A stretch of DNA of 64,000 nucleotides from an uncultured Collinsella sp. (lineage in GTDB: Bacteria > Actinomycetota > Coriobacteriia > Coriobacteriales > Coriobacteriaceae), in NCBI GenBank assembly GCA_902465265.1, contig CABQMF010000005.1:1-64000 (forward strand). Reading direction: 5' to 3'. Shown one piece after another: positions 1 to 8,501 of this stretch. Made by a program: the position numbers and the translations under genes. The notes beneath the pieces are model-generated. The model did no database searches, was not told the origin of the DNA, and saw only the letters and a list, made by a program, of their open reading frames with translations. Numbering within the stretch: the first letter of the stretch is position 1; every line of letters begins with the position of its first letter.

Positions 1-25
1 GCCCGTGGGTTATACCCTAAGAGCA

Positions 26-57
26 AACCACCCTTTTTAAGGGTGGTTCTGATTTTT
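26..57 (+). terminator. Intrinsic terminator of a gene left of the window
   Basis: Positions 26-33 (AACCACCC) pair with 41-48 (GGGTGGTT), and a T-rich stretch follows on the + strand. No gene precedes it inside the window, so it probably ends an upstream transcript. Confidence 0.65.
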
Positions 58-81
58 GGTTCGCGCCATGTGGGGGTGGTG

Positions 82-292
82 GCGACGTGCATTTTTGCGA
101 GTATTCTGCAATCGAAGACCCCTGCATACCGGCCTCGGGCGAAAAATCGGGATTTCTCGATGTTTTCTACGAATGATGGGCGGGGTTATGGGCTGACAGC
201 GTTTGATTTGCAGGGATATTCGCGGTCTTTGGCATTTATCGTGGCGCCCGAAGCCCTTGGTTATGTTGAATACTCCCAAAAATGCACGGCGC
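82..292. repeat. Palindromic intergenic element, family P7, copy 1
   Basis: The ends are inverted copies of one motif. Positions 82-112 contain GACGTGCATTTTTGCGAGTA and continue TTCTGCAA; 266-292 is its reverse complement with few changes. The same pair of ends brackets 27593-27769. The interior holds no convincing gene; the short frames here lack ribosome-binding sites. Probably a non-autonomous repeat. Confidence 0.55.
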
Positions 293-318
293 CTTGAGGG
301 GGACCTTCGCGACAAAGG

Positions 319-357
319 AAACCGCCCCGCCGAAGTATGCATTCGACGGGGCGGTTT
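319..357 (-). terminator. lemA terminator
   Basis: A GC-rich hairpin pairs AACCGCCCCGCCGAA (from 320) with TTCGACGGGGCGGTTT (to 356). It begins about 37 bases past the lemA stop codon. T/A tracts on both sides would let it work in either direction. Confidence 0.7.
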
Positions 358-393
358 ATGCATATACCCGATTAAGGATACGCTGCGGATCTG

Positions 394-945
394 TTAGAAC
401 TTGACGGTCGGTGCCTGGCGGGCAGCTTCGGCGGCCTCGAAGCCCTGGCGCTCCTTAAACTGGAAGATGCCGGCAAAGATGACGGCCGGGAAGGTCTGGA
501 TGGCGTTGTTGTAGCTAAGCACGCAGTCGTTGTAGCTCTGACGCGCGTAGCTCACCTTGTTCTCGGTGTCCTCGAGCGTGGCTTGGAGCTGCGTAAAGTT
601 GGTGTTCGCCTTAAGATCGGGGTAAGCCTCGGCCACGGCGAAGAGCTGGCGCAGCGCACCGGTCAGCACGTTGTCCGCTTCCATCTTGGCCTCGGGTGTG
701 GTGGCACTCACGGCGGCGTTGCGCGCGTTGACCACGGCGGCAAGCGTGTCCTGCTCGTGTTTGGCGTAGCCCTTGACGGTCTCGACCAGGTTAGGGATCA
801 GGTCGTTGCGGCGCTGCAGCTGCGTGTCGATGTTCTGCCAGGCGTTATCAATGCGATTGCGCTTGGTGACCATGTTGTTGTAGATGCCGGCGATGGCGCA
901 GACAATCACAACGACAACAACGATACCGATGATGACGGGAATCAT
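394..945 (-). CDS. lemA: LemA family membrane protein
   Basis: This 183-residue protein has one N-terminal membrane segment (about residues 2-22, rich in Ile/Val) and a long alpha-helical extracytoplasmic part. The family signature is clear: a YNNMVTKRNRIDNAWQNID region, then DLIPNLVETVKGYAKHE. LemA proteins are usually 180-200 residues and sit in the membrane facing outward; their biochemical role is not settled. The start is ATG at 945 with a GGAG box five bases upstream. The gene is single, followed by a terminator at 319-357 and preceded by a TATACT -10 box at 1007-1012. Family assignment is firm; function is unknown. Confidence 0.92.
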   Translation of the reverse strand: MIPVIIGIVVVVVIVCAIAGIYNNMVTKRNRIDNAWQNIDTQLQRRNDLIPNLVETVKGYAKHEQDTLAAVVNARNAAVSATTPEAKMEADNVLTGALRQLFAVAEAYPDLKANTNFTQLQATLEDTENKVSYARQSYNDCVLSYNNAIQTFPAVIFAGIFQFKERQGFEAAEAARQAPTVKF

Positions 946-1006
946 GGTGTCTCCGTTTCGAATGGCCGCGGCGTCTTCCGCCGGCTGCCGTTGGTGTAAC
1001 GCTACT

Positions 1007-1012
1007 AGTATA
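1007..1012 (-). promoter_or_regulatory. Putative -10 box for lemA
   Basis: Read on the minus strand this is TATACT, about 62 bases upstream of the lemA start. The -35 region is weak, so the call rests mainly on the -10 match. Confidence 0.4.
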
Positions 1013-1157
1013 CCCGCAACCTTTGGCGATACCGAACTTTCCGGTAAGCGTTATGTTTCCACCAGGGTGAGGCCCTTCGCCAGGGAGTTGGTGATACAGG
1101 TGTAAGATATGCGACAGATTAGTGAGTGCTGTCTTTTCCTTGAGGAGGGCGATACGT

Positions 1158-1742
1158 ATGGACCTTCGCATCAAGAAAACCTATCGGGCCCTGTTCGAGG
1201 CCTTTACTGAGCTGCTCGAAGAGCATCGGTTTGAGGACGTGACGGTTGCCATGCTGTGCGACCGCGCTATGATTCGTCGGACGACGTTCTACAAGCACTT
1301 CCGCGACAAAAACGATTACTTTGCCTTCTATATCGATGAACTCATGCCGGGCCTGCCGCAAAAACAGCCCGATGAGGCCGGCGCAGTGTCTGCCGAGGAC
1401 GTGCACGCGCTTCGACATGCGATTTTGGACGATGCCATGGATTTGATTCTGGCGCACGAGCAGCTCATGGATAACATTTTGGCTAGCAGCATGTCGGGCA
1501 TGTTGACCAACGTTATTTGCGACCGCATTGCCCGCTCCATCCGCGAGCGTGTGATGAACGTGCTTGCCGAGGATACTCTGGCCCCCGTGTCACTCGAGAC
1601 GACGTCTGAGTTTGTCGCTGGCGGCATTATTCGACTTTTCACGATATGGTGGGAGTCGGGTCACGACCTCGAGCGTCGACCCGAGATGGCTGACGTGGTC
1701 GATGCGCTGTTCGAGCGGACCATGACGCCGGTGAGTCACTAA
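1158..1742 (+). CDS. TetR/AcrR family transcriptional regulator
   Basis: The protein has 194 residues. Residues 1-50 form a TetR DNA-binding domain, with TYRALFEAFTELL as helix 1 and RRTTFYKHFRDKNDYF as the recognition helix and following turn. The rest is an alpha-helical ligand/dimerisation domain without a recognisable ligand class. An earlier in-frame start at 1122 exists, but ATG 1158 has GAGGAGGG at 1142-1149 and gives the usual short N-terminus. The target is not evident: lemA lies divergently upstream and a tRNA gene in antisense follows. Confidence 0.85.
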   Translation: MDLRIKKTYRALFEAFTELLEEHRFEDVTVAMLCDRAMIRRTTFYKHFRDKNDYFAFYIDELMPGLPQKQPDEAGAVSAEDVHALRHAILDDAMDLILAHEQLMDNILASSMSGMLTNVICDRIARSIRERVMNVLAEDTLAPVSLETTSEFVAGGIIRLFTIWWESGHDLERRPEMADVVDALFERTMTPVSH

Positions 1743-1745
1743 GAG

Positions 1746-1835
1746 TGGCGGAGAGAGGGGGATTCGAACCCCCGGAACGCTCTCGCGCTCAACGGTTTTC
1801 AAGACCGCCGCATTCAACCGCTCTGCCATCTCTCC
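1746..1835 (-). tRNA. tRNA-Ser (anticodon UGA)
   Basis: Read on the minus strand the gene starts GGAGAGATGGCAGAG and ends in an encoded CCA (1746-1748). The acceptor stem pairs 1829-1835 with 1750-1756. The anticodon loop CTTGAAA gives UGA, there is a long variable arm typical of class II tRNA-Ser, and the T arm contains GGTTCGAATCC. It is antisense to its neighbours and abuts the upstream frame of tadA-glxK, which helps place that gene's start downstream. Confidence 0.97.
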
Positions 1836-1886
1836 GTGAGTCGTAATGATAGCATCGTTTTGGGTTTGCAACAGGGAAGGCGAACG

Positions 1887-3668
1887 ATGACGAGCACCGG
1901 AATCGATGAGAAGTTCATGCGCGAGGCGCTGGCGGAGGCGCGTGCCGCCGCGGCGGTGGGCGAGGTGCCGATCGGCGCCGTAGTGGTGCGCGCGGGTGAG
2001 ATCGTCGCGCGGGCGCATAATCGCCGCGAGCTCGACCAGGACCCTTCGGCGCATGCCGAGTTTGCGGCCCTATGCGCCGCCGCGCGGTCGCTCGGTCGTT
2101 GGCGCCTTTCCGATTGCGCGGTCTACGTAACGCTCGAGCCCTGCTGCATGTGCGCGGGGCTTATGGTTAACGCGCGCGTGGGGCGCTGCGTGTACGGCGC
2201 GTCCGATGCTAAAGCGGGCGCTCTGGGGTCGCTATACGACCTGAATGCCGATTCGCGCCTGAATCATCGGTTTAACGTACATGCCGGCGTGCTGGCGGAT
2301 GAGTGTCGTGAGGTGTTGAGCGGCTATTTTAGTGGGCTGCGTGGCACCGATGGTGCTGGCTGCGGTTGTGGGGCCGATCTTGAGGCACATGCCGCCCACG
2401 CCGAGGCGCTTGCGGGAGTTGGGGATCTCGCTGGCGAGACGCTCGACTTTGGCCCCGTGCAGCGCCGGTCCCGCCGCGTGCTGTTGGCGATCGACTCCTT
2501 TAAAGGCAGCGTGTCGAGCTCGCAGGCGGAGGGTGCCGTTGCCGAAGGTGTGCGCCGTGTGTGGCCTGATGCCCAGGTAAGCGCGTTGCCGCTGGCGGAT
2601 GGCGGCGAGGGAACGCTCGATGCCGTTGCCGCGTGCGGCGGTGAGGTCGTGGCATGTGAAGTCGCAGGCCCCTTGGGCGACCGCGTGTCTGCTCGGATGC
2701 TGGTGGACGGCGAGCACGAGTCGGCTGTAATTGAGATGGCCGAGGCAGCGGGTATTGGGTATTCGCCTTGCACAGAGCCGGCGGCGTTGGCCGCTACGAC
2801 CTATGGCGTGGGCGAGCTCATGCTTCGCGCGGTCCGTGCTGGGGCAAAGACTATCTATATTGGTCTGGGCGGCAGCGCCACCAACGACGGTGGCGCCGGC
2901 ATGCTGCAGGCGCTGGGCGCCCACCTTGTCGATGAGTGTGGCTGCAATATCGCCCCCGGTCTCGCGGGCCTTGAACGCGTGGCGAGTATCGATTTGGCAC
3001 CGGCGCTTCGGGCACTGAATGGCACGCGTGTCGTGGTGCTTTCCGATGTCGAGAATCCGCTCGTGGGGCGTCGTGGGGCACTTGCAGTGTTTGGCGGGCA
3101 AAAGGGCCTGCCGACAGACGATGTCGAAGCGCTGGGCAGGTACGACAGCTGGATGGTCGGCTACGGCCGCCTGCTCGATGCGGCGATTACCGGGGTGCGG
3201 GCTCAGGGGTTGTTGCGCGTGCCCGAGGGCGTGCGGACATTTGGCTCGGTGCTCGGCGTGCCTGGCGCGGGCGCGGCAGGTGGCTTGGGTGCCGCGCTGC
3301 TGGCGCTCGGTGCTGAGTTGCGTTCCGGCGTGGAGACGGTGCTCGATCTGATTGGGTTTGACGAACGCGTGCGCGATGTCGACCTGGTCATTACAGGCGA
3401 GGGCAACATGGACGAGCAATCCGCTGCCGGTAAGGCGCCGGTGGGCGTGGCCCGCCGTGCCAATCGCTATGGCAAGCCGGTAGTAGCCGTCGTGGGCGGT
3501 CGTGCGGATAATTTGGATGCGGTGTATGGTCAGGGCATCGACTTGGTCCTGCCGGTCTGCCGCAGGCCCATGCCTCTTGACCAAGCGCTCGACCCCCAGG
3601 AAGCCACAACCAACCTCATCTGCGCCGGTGAAGCAGCCGCCCAATCCTTCGACCTTGGCCGCATCTAA
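1887..3668 (+). CDS. Fusion of tRNA adenosine deaminase (TadA) and glycerate kinase
   Basis: One 593-residue frame carries two enzymes. Residues 1-150 match TadA, which deaminates wobble A34 to inosine in tRNA-Arg(ACG); zinc and catalytic residues are visible as HAE (H56, E58) and PCCMC (C86, C89). After a Cys/Gly/Ala-rich linker (about 152-195), residues 197-590 match a type I glycerate kinase: AIDSFKGS, PLADGGEGT, GLGGSATNDGGAGM and a late GEGNMDEQS. That domain phosphorylates D-glycerate. Start ATG 1887 is preceded by AGGGAAGG at 1873-1880; the longer frame to 1836 would run into the tRNA gene. No frameshift or stop separates the halves. Both domains look complete. The pairing makes no obvious pathway, so this is either a true bifunctional protein or a fortuitous fusion. 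Confidence 0.88.
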   Translation: MTSTGIDEKFMREALAEARAAAAVGEVPIGAVVVRAGEIVARAHNRRELDQDPSAHAEFAALCAAARSLGRWRLSDCAVYVTLEPCCMCAGLMVNARVGRCVYGASDAKAGALGSLYDLNADSRLNHRFNVHAGVLADECREVLSGYFSGLRGTDGAGCGCGADLEAHAAHAEALAGVGDLAGETLDFGPVQRRSRRVLLAIDSFKGSVSSSQAEGAVAEGVRRVWPDAQVSALPLADGGEGTLDAVAACGGEVVACEVAGPLGDRVSARMLVDGEHESAVIEMAEAAGIGYSPCTEPAALAATTYGVGELMLRAVRAGAKTIYIGLGGSATNDGGAGMLQALGAHLVDECGCNIAPGLAGLERVASIDLAPALRALNGTRVVVLSDVENPLVGRRGALAVFGGQKGLPTDDVEALGRYDSWMVGYGRLLDAAITGVRAQGLLRVPEGVRTFGSVLGVPGAGAAGGLGAALLALGAELRSGVETVLDLIGFDERVRDVDLVITGEGNMDEQSAAGKAPVGVARRANRYGKPVVAVVGGRADNLDAVYGQGIDLVLPVCRRPMPLDQALDPQEATTNLICAGEAAAQSFDLGRI

Positions 3669-3684
3669 AACCCATCCCCTCGAT

Positions 3685-3753
3685 AAGTTGCGGTGGAATA
3701 GTTCCTGTTTGGCGGCTCAGGCGGCAAAAACAGGAACTATTCCACCGCAACTT
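3685..3753. repeat. Long palindrome, family P1, copy 1
   Basis: Positions 3685-3710 (AAGTTGCGGTGGAATAGTTC then CTGTTT) pair perfectly, 26 of 26, with 3728-3753 around a 17-base loop. Further copies are at 22981-23047 and 49911-49976. It lies just after tadA-glxK and could also end its transcript. Confidence 0.75.
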
Positions 3754-3816
3754 CGAGAATGGCTATCCGAGGCTGGCCGCCTTGGGCCTTGGGTCGGACC
3801 GTCCGCCATGAAATGC

Positions 3817-3954
3817 GGCCATCTACTACGTTTAGCCGAGCACCCTTGACCATCCCGGATTTTGTGAAATTAAAACCGCAGGTAGAAATCTTGCCGATTT
3901 TCGAAAAAGCCGGCTATGGTTGACCCCTGCGGCCTAAACGTAGTAGATAGGCCC
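3817..3954 (-). repeat. 138-bp intergenic repeat, family P2, copy 1
   Basis: The ends are inverted: GGCCATCTACTACGTTTA at the left and TAAACGTAGTAGATAGGCC at the right. Reverse-complemented, the interior aligns along its whole length with 30038-30175, including CTACCTGCGGTTTT and a GGTTGAGGGT-like segment. Both copies are 138 bp. Confidence 0.75.
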
Positions 3955-3983
3955 CTTTTGTGGCACGGCAGCAGACCAGTCTT

Positions 3984-4052
3984 TTTGGGACGGGGCTTAT
4001 TTGACCACCTGTCGATCTGATTGCCCAAGTAGTCAAAAAGCCCCGTCCCAAA
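3984..4052. repeat. Inverted repeat upstream of the SRP RNA gene
   Basis: TTTGGGACGGGGCTT at 3984-3998 pairs perfectly with 4038-4052. Sequence resembling its arms also flanks the P2 copy near 30000 (CGTCCCAAAAGACTG), so it may belong to the same composite repeat. It ends about 10 bases before the ffs -35 box. Confidence 0.55.
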
Positions 4053-4061
4053 TTAGCTACC

Positions 4062-4090
4062 TTGCCCCATCGGGCGGGAGCGGGTAATAT
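4062..4090 (+). promoter_or_regulatory. Promoter of the SRP RNA gene
   Basis: A -35 box TTGCCC (4062-4067) and a -10 box TAATAT (4085-4090) are separated by 17 bases. Transcription would start near 4097, matching the predicted 5' end of the RNA. Confidence 0.75.
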
Positions 4091-4097
4091 ATATCGA

Positions 4098-4220
4098 GCG
4101 CCTAGCGCGTTCGATGGGTTCGGATGACGACATGTTCCGAATCTGGTCAGGTCCGGAAGGAAGCAGCCATAAGGAGCCTCTGTCGGGCATCCGGATCCAT
4201 CGAGCGCACGGGCGCTTTTT
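4098..4220 (+). ncRNA. ffs: Signal recognition particle RNA, small bacterial type
   Basis: The SRP RNA hallmark GGTCAGGTCCGGAAGGAAGC occupies 4145-4164, the helix-8 apical loop and internal loops that bind Ffh. The 5' end GCGCCTAGCGCGTTCGATGG pairs with CCATCGAGCGCACGGGCGC near 4197-4215 to close one long rod, and a run of T (4216-4220) ends it as an intrinsic terminator. The size of about 115 nt fits the small 4.5S-like type. The RNA works with Ffh and FtsY in co-translational membrane targeting. Confidence 0.95.
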
Positions 4221-4233
4221 GGTGCCGCGATAT

Positions 4234-4328
4234 GGCCCGGCCGGCGGCGAGGTATTTGGTGTCTCGCTGGTCCTCGGCTGCGCCTGCGGGATCGCTCGAC
4301 TACCAAATACCTCGCCGCCGGCCGGGCC
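4234..4328. repeat. Perfect 27-bp-stem hairpin after ffs
   Basis: Positions 4234-4260 (GGCCCGGCCGGCGGCGAGGT then ATTTGGT) are perfectly complementary to 4302-4328. The 41-base loop contains CTCGCTGGTCCTCGG. Similar long, GC-rich variable-arm hairpins occur at 27447-27518 and 34869-34978, though sequence kinship is weak. Confidence 0.6.
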
Positions 4329-4391
4329 CTGTCGTCCAAAAATCACCCGTAGAGGCGCATTTATCTGATAATTGAATTCCTAGCGTTATGC

Positions 4392-4417
4392 CGCTCGCTG
4401 GCGTTGCCAAAACATCG
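4392..4417 (+). repeat. Relic of the P3 element tail
   Basis: CGCTCGCTGGCGTTGCCAAA followed by ACATCG matches the tail of the P3 element at 52113-52138 with two differences. The rest of the element is absent. The surrounding 4329-4557 stretch holds no gene; the downstream ABC operon promoter presumably lies here, but I see no strong match. Confidence 0.4.
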
Positions 4418-4557
4418 GCTGCTACATGCCTTGGGCACTAGTGACTTTTGTGCTTGCTTCGCCTTAACATCTGTAACGAGTTGCTTACGCATCTCCAGGG
4501 TTCTCCGTACTATCATGAATCAGATTGAAGAGAGATGATGATAGGGAGCGCCTATAC

Positions 4558-6474
4558 ATGATTGAGCTGCTCAGGCGTTTTGGCGGTAAGTATCGTCGGT
4601 ATATGGTGATTGGTCCTGCGTGCAAGTTGATCGAAGTGATCTTTGACCTGCTTACGCCGCTCGTGATTGCCCAGATGATTGATAAAGGTATCGGTGCGCA
4701 CGACGTGAGTGCCGTCGTCCACTACGGTATGGTGCTCGCCGCCATGGCCGTGATTGGCATCTCGTTTACGCTCGTCTGCCAAAAGATGGCGGCGCTCACC
4801 TCGCAGGGCATGGGTACTGACATTCGCGGCGCACTCTACAAGCACATCAACAAGCTGAGCTATGCTGAACTCGATCGCTTTGGCACGCCGTCGCTCATCA
4901 CGCGCATTACCAACGACGTCAACCAGGTGCAGCTCGCCGTGGCGCTGGGCGTGCGCATGCTCATCCGCTGGCCTTTCCTGGCGGTGGGCTCAATGGTCGC
5001 GGCCCTTGCCATCGACCTTAAGCTCGGCATGATCTTTTTGATCTGCACTCCCGCTATCGGCCTGGTGTTTTGGTTTGTCATGGCGCGCTGCATCCCGTAC
5101 TACAAGCAGCTGCAGGCAAAGCTCGATCGCATCGCGCTTATTTGCCGCGAGGGACTTTCGGGTGCCCGCGTGGTCCGGGCGTTTGTGCGCGAGGGTCACG
5201 AGCGTGAGCGTTTTGCCCAGGCGGCCGATGACCAGGCGCGTGTCGCAATCGCGGTGGGCAAGCTCTCGTCGGTCCTTAACCCCGTAACGTTTTTGGTGAT
5301 GAACCTGGGTGTGTGCGCCATCCTGTGGGTGGGCGGCATCCAGGTCAATGTGGGTGAGCTCACGCAGGGCCAGGTCATGGCGTTTGTGAACTACATGACG
5401 CAGACCCTTACCTCCATCGTGTATGTTGCCAACTTGGTTGTAGTCTTCACCAAGGCGAGCGCTAGCGCTTCGCGTATCAACGAGGTGCTCGACTGTGTGC
5501 CGAGTATCACGGACGGGGGCAACCAAAAGCTGGATCTTTTTGCGATCGGAAATGCCTGCATGCTTAAAGAAGACCGGTGTTCTCCCAGTGCTTACATGGC
5601 CGACAAGCATCCGCTCGTCGATGTCGTGCCGCCTGCCATCGAGTTTGACCATGTGAGCTTTTCGTTTGGCGCCGGAGCCGTTAACGCCGTTGACAACGTG
5701 TCGTTTTCTGTTTCTGTGGGCGGAACGCTCGGCATTATCGGTGGCACGGGTTCGGGAAAATCGACGCTCGTTTCGCTGATTCCGCGCCTGTACGATGCCT
5801 CGACGGGAACGGTTCGCGTTTTCGGCCGCGACGTGCGCGCGTGGAATCTCGACCAGCTGAGGGAGGTTATCGGCATGGTCCCCCAGCGGGCGAGTCTCAT
5901 GAGCGGAACGATTCGCTCCAATCTGGCATGGCGCCAAAGGACGTGCTTTATGGATGATGTGCTTTGGGATGCGCTCGAGACGGCCCAGGCGGACGATTTT
6001 GTACGGAACCTGCCGGACGCCCTCGATGCTCCCGTCGAGGCAGGCGGCAAAAATTTTAGCGGCGGACAACGTCAGCGCCTGACAATCGCGCGTGCTCTGG
6101 TGGAATACCCGCAGATTCTCGTTATGGACGATTCGGCATCGGCGCTCGACGTAAAGACGGATGCGGCTCTGCGCCGTGCCGTGCGCGAACTCGCAGGAAG
6201 AGCTCCGGTGTTTTCGAGGGGCATCCCCATGACAACCGTGATCGTAAGCCAGCGCGTCTCGACCGTGCGTGACGCCGACATGATCTGCGTGCTCGATCAC
6301 GGCTCGGTCGCGGGCCTGGGCGCGCATGACGAGCTGTATGCGACCTGCCAGCTCTATCGCGAGATTTGCCAGTCGCAGCTGCGTCGCGAGGAGCTCGAGG
6401 GCCAGCAGGGGAACGCGACGCCCGTGTCCGCCCCGATCGCCTCCGCATCCGTCTGCGCAAAGGAGGGCTGCTAA
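4558..6474 (+). CDS. Heterodimeric ABC exporter subunit with degenerate ATP site
   Basis: The protein has 638 residues: six membrane segments (about 15-310), then a nucleotide-binding domain. Walker A is GGTGSGKST (about 395-403), the signature is FSGGQRQRL (about 499) and Walker B is ILVMDDSASALD. The catalytic Glu after Walker B is Asp, the usual mark of the non-hydrolysing half of heterodimeric exporters such as BmrCD or TM287/288. An extra stretch of about 35 residues lies in the linker before the NBD. ATG 4558 is preceded by AGGGAG; a TTG at 4525 would add 11 residues but has no better ribosome site. The stop TAA directly abuts the next gene's ATG, so the two halves are translationally coupled. 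Substrate unknown (drug, lipid or peptide). Confidence 0.9.
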   Translation: MIELLRRFGGKYRRYMVIGPACKLIEVIFDLLTPLVIAQMIDKGIGAHDVSAVVHYGMVLAAMAVIGISFTLVCQKMAALTSQGMGTDIRGALYKHINKLSYAELDRFGTPSLITRITNDVNQVQLAVALGVRMLIRWPFLAVGSMVAALAIDLKLGMIFLICTPAIGLVFWFVMARCIPYYKQLQAKLDRIALICREGLSGARVVRAFVREGHERERFAQAADDQARVAIAVGKLSSVLNPVTFLVMNLGVCAILWVGGIQVNVGELTQGQVMAFVNYMTQTLTSIVYVANLVVVFTKASASASRINEVLDCVPSITDGGNQKLDLFAIGNACMLKEDRCSPSAYMADKHPLVDVVPPAIEFDHVSFSFGAGAVNAVDNVSFSVSVGGTLGIIGGTGSGKSTLVSLIPRLYDASTGTVRVFGRDVRAWNLDQLREVIGMVPQRASLMSGTIRSNLAWRQRTCFMDDVLWDALETAQADDFVRNLPDALDAPVEAGGKNFSGGQRQRLTIARALVEYPQILVMDDSASALDVKTDAALRRAVRELAGRAPVFSRGIPMTTVIVSQRVSTVRDADMICVLDHGSVAGLGAHDELYATCQLYREICQSQLRREELEGQQGNATPVSAPIASASVCAKEGC

Positions 6475-8334
6475 ATGAATCCGTACACTTCTTCCGGCTC
6501 GGTCGCCACAATGACGGCCAACGTGTCCGGCAACGATAGCCTCAACGACCTGGGCGATGGCCCGCGCCAGCCCGGCGACCCCGAACGTTATCCCGTGGAT
6601 GCGGTGACTCGCCGTCTGATGGGCTATGTCCGTCCGCACCGCATTTCGTTTGTAGCGTCGTTTGTGAGTGCCGCCATCTCCGTGATTTTGCAGCTCTATA
6701 CGCCTATTCTCATCGGCGAGGGCATCGACCTGATCGTCGCCGCCGGGCAGGTGGACTTCGACGCGCTACTGCCGCTTGTCACCAAGCTCGCGATTGTCGT
6801 CGTAGGTACCGCGGCTTTCCAGTGGCTGCAGGGCTATTGCGTCAACCGCCTGTCCTACGAGACGGTGCGCGACATGCGCGTGGAGGCGAGCGACGAGCTC
6901 AGCCGCATGCCGCTCAGCTTTATCGACAGCCACGCCCACGGCGACCTTATGAGCCGCGTGGTCAACGACGTCGACCAGGTGGGCGACGGTCTGCTACAGG
7001 GCTTTACCCAGCTTTTCACCGGCGTTATCACCATCGTTGGCACGCTCGCGTTTATGCTCTCCATTAACCTGACCATGACGCTTGTGGTGGTGCTCGTCAC
7101 GCCGCTTTCCATTTTTGCCGCTGGCGCCATCGCCAAGCTTTCCAACAAGAGCTTTACGGCCCAGCAGCGTATTCAGGGTCAGCTCGGTGGTCATATCGAG
7201 GAGTATGTGGGCGAGCAAAAGCTGGTTGATGCATTTGCCTACGGCCCGAACGCCCAAGCGCGCTTTGACGCGCTCAACGCCGAGCTCTATACGGCAGGTG
7301 AGCGTGCACAGTTTATGGGTTCGCTCTCTAACCCCGGTACGCGCTTTATCAACAACATCATCTATGCCGTGGTCGCCGTGATCGGCTGCGTGGGCGTGAT
7401 CACGGGCGTGCCGGCGGCGCTTACGGTGGGTGGCGTGCAGATTTTCCTGTCCTACGCCAACCAGTACACCAAGCCGTTCAACGAGGTCACCAACGTCATT
7501 ACGCAGATCCAGACCGCGTATGCCTCGGCGCGTCGCATGTTTGCGCTGCTCGATGCGCGCGAGCAGGAGCCCGATGCGGCGGATGCCGTGGAACTTACCG
7601 CCCCGCAGGGTGAGGTGACCTTTGAGCATGTGGACTTTAGCTACGTGTCCGACCGCAAGCTGCTGCAGGATATCTGTATTGAGGCCAAACCCGGCATGCG
7701 CTTTGCCCTGGTCGGCCCCACGGGTTGCGGCAAGACGACGCTCATCAACTTGCTGCTGCGGTTTTACGATATCGATGCCGGACGCATCATGGTCGATGGC
7801 CGGTCTTCGCGTGACTACACGCGCGCAAGCCTGCGCCGCGCCTTTGGCATGGTGCTGCAGGACACCTGGCTGTTCGAGGGCACGGTAGCCGAAAACATTG
7901 CCTACGGTTGCCCCGATGCCACGCGCGAGCAGATTGTCGAGGCCGCCAAGCGCGCTCATGCGCATAAGTTTATCGTGCAGCTGCCAGGCGGCTACGATAC
8001 GGTGATCGGCGAGGATGGCGGCACGTTTAGCCAGGGCCAAAAACAGCTGCTGTGCATCGCGCGCGTCATGCTCACCGATCCGGCGATTTTATTGCTGGAC
8101 GAGGCTACGTCGAGCATCGATACGCGTACCGAGCTGCAGGTGCAGGCGGCATTCGACGAGCTCATGGCTGGCCGCACGAGCTTTGTCGTGGCACACCGCC
8201 TGTCGACGATTCGCAACGCCGATTGCATCCTGGTAATGCGCGATGGCGAGATTATCGAGCGCGGTACGCACGACGAGCTGCTGGCGGCAGGCGGCTTCTA
8301 CGCCGAACTCTACCGCAGCCAATTCGCCCAGTGA
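6475..8334 (+). CDS. Heterodimeric ABC exporter subunit, catalytically competent half
   Basis: The protein has 619 residues with an ABC type-1 membrane domain (about 55-340) and an NBD: Walker A GPTGCGKTT (about 413), signature FSQGQKQLL (about 518) and Walker B ILLLDEATSSID with the catalytic Glu intact. About 40 polar N-terminal residues precede the first membrane segment. It pairs with the gene that ends at 6474; ATG 6475 follows that stop codon with no gap. Together the two should form an ATP-driven exporter in the cytoplasmic membrane. No substrate can be read from the sequence. Confidence 0.9.
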   Translation: MNPYTSSGSVATMTANVSGNDSLNDLGDGPRQPGDPERYPVDAVTRRLMGYVRPHRISFVASFVSAAISVILQLYTPILIGEGIDLIVAAGQVDFDALLPLVTKLAIVVVGTAAFQWLQGYCVNRLSYETVRDMRVEASDELSRMPLSFIDSHAHGDLMSRVVNDVDQVGDGLLQGFTQLFTGVITIVGTLAFMLSINLTMTLVVVLVTPLSIFAAGAIAKLSNKSFTAQQRIQGQLGGHIEEYVGEQKLVDAFAYGPNAQARFDALNAELYTAGERAQFMGSLSNPGTRFINNIIYAVVAVIGCVGVITGVPAALTVGGVQIFLSYANQYTKPFNEVTNVITQIQTAYASARRMFALLDAREQEPDAADAVELTAPQGEVTFEHVDFSYVSDRKLLQDICIEAKPGMRFALVGPTGCGKTTLINLLLRFYDIDAGRIMVDGRSSRDYTRASLRRAFGMVLQDTWLFEGTVAENIAYGCPDATREQIVEAAKRAHAHKFIVQLPGGYDTVIGEDGGTFSQGQKQLLCIARVMLTDPAILLLDEATSSIDTRTELQVQAAFDELMAGRTSFVVAHRLSTIRNADCILVMRDGEIIERGTHDELLAAGGFYAELYRSQFAQ

Positions 8335-8409
8335 GCAAGCCCGTGGGGCAAATTAATCAGGTTTGTTTGTCCCATAGAGCGATCTTGTTATATAGCGTTT
8401 TACCAGCGC

Positions 8410-8501
8410 GTGAAACATTTTGACGATACTCCGTGACACAATTTGACGGCGTTTTGTGAAACAGTTTTTCGGCCATTCGTGAAACGCTCTGCGGCGGTTT
8501 C
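8410..8501. repeat. Four 23-bp direct repeats upstream of the flavodoxin gene
   Basis: GTGAAAC (or GTGACAC) starts at 8410, 8433, 8456 and 8479, exactly 23 bases apart, and partly conserved TTTGACG-like sequence follows each. The array is in the 320-bp gap between the ABC operon and the flavodoxin gene, about 160 bases before that gene. The even spacing suggests a row of protein-binding sites. No other feature was recognised in this gap. Confidence 0.6.

Noticed and set aside
37..363. Short frames on both strands in the first 390 bases
   Set aside because: They overlap a repeat and two terminators, lack ribosome-binding sites and show no domain.
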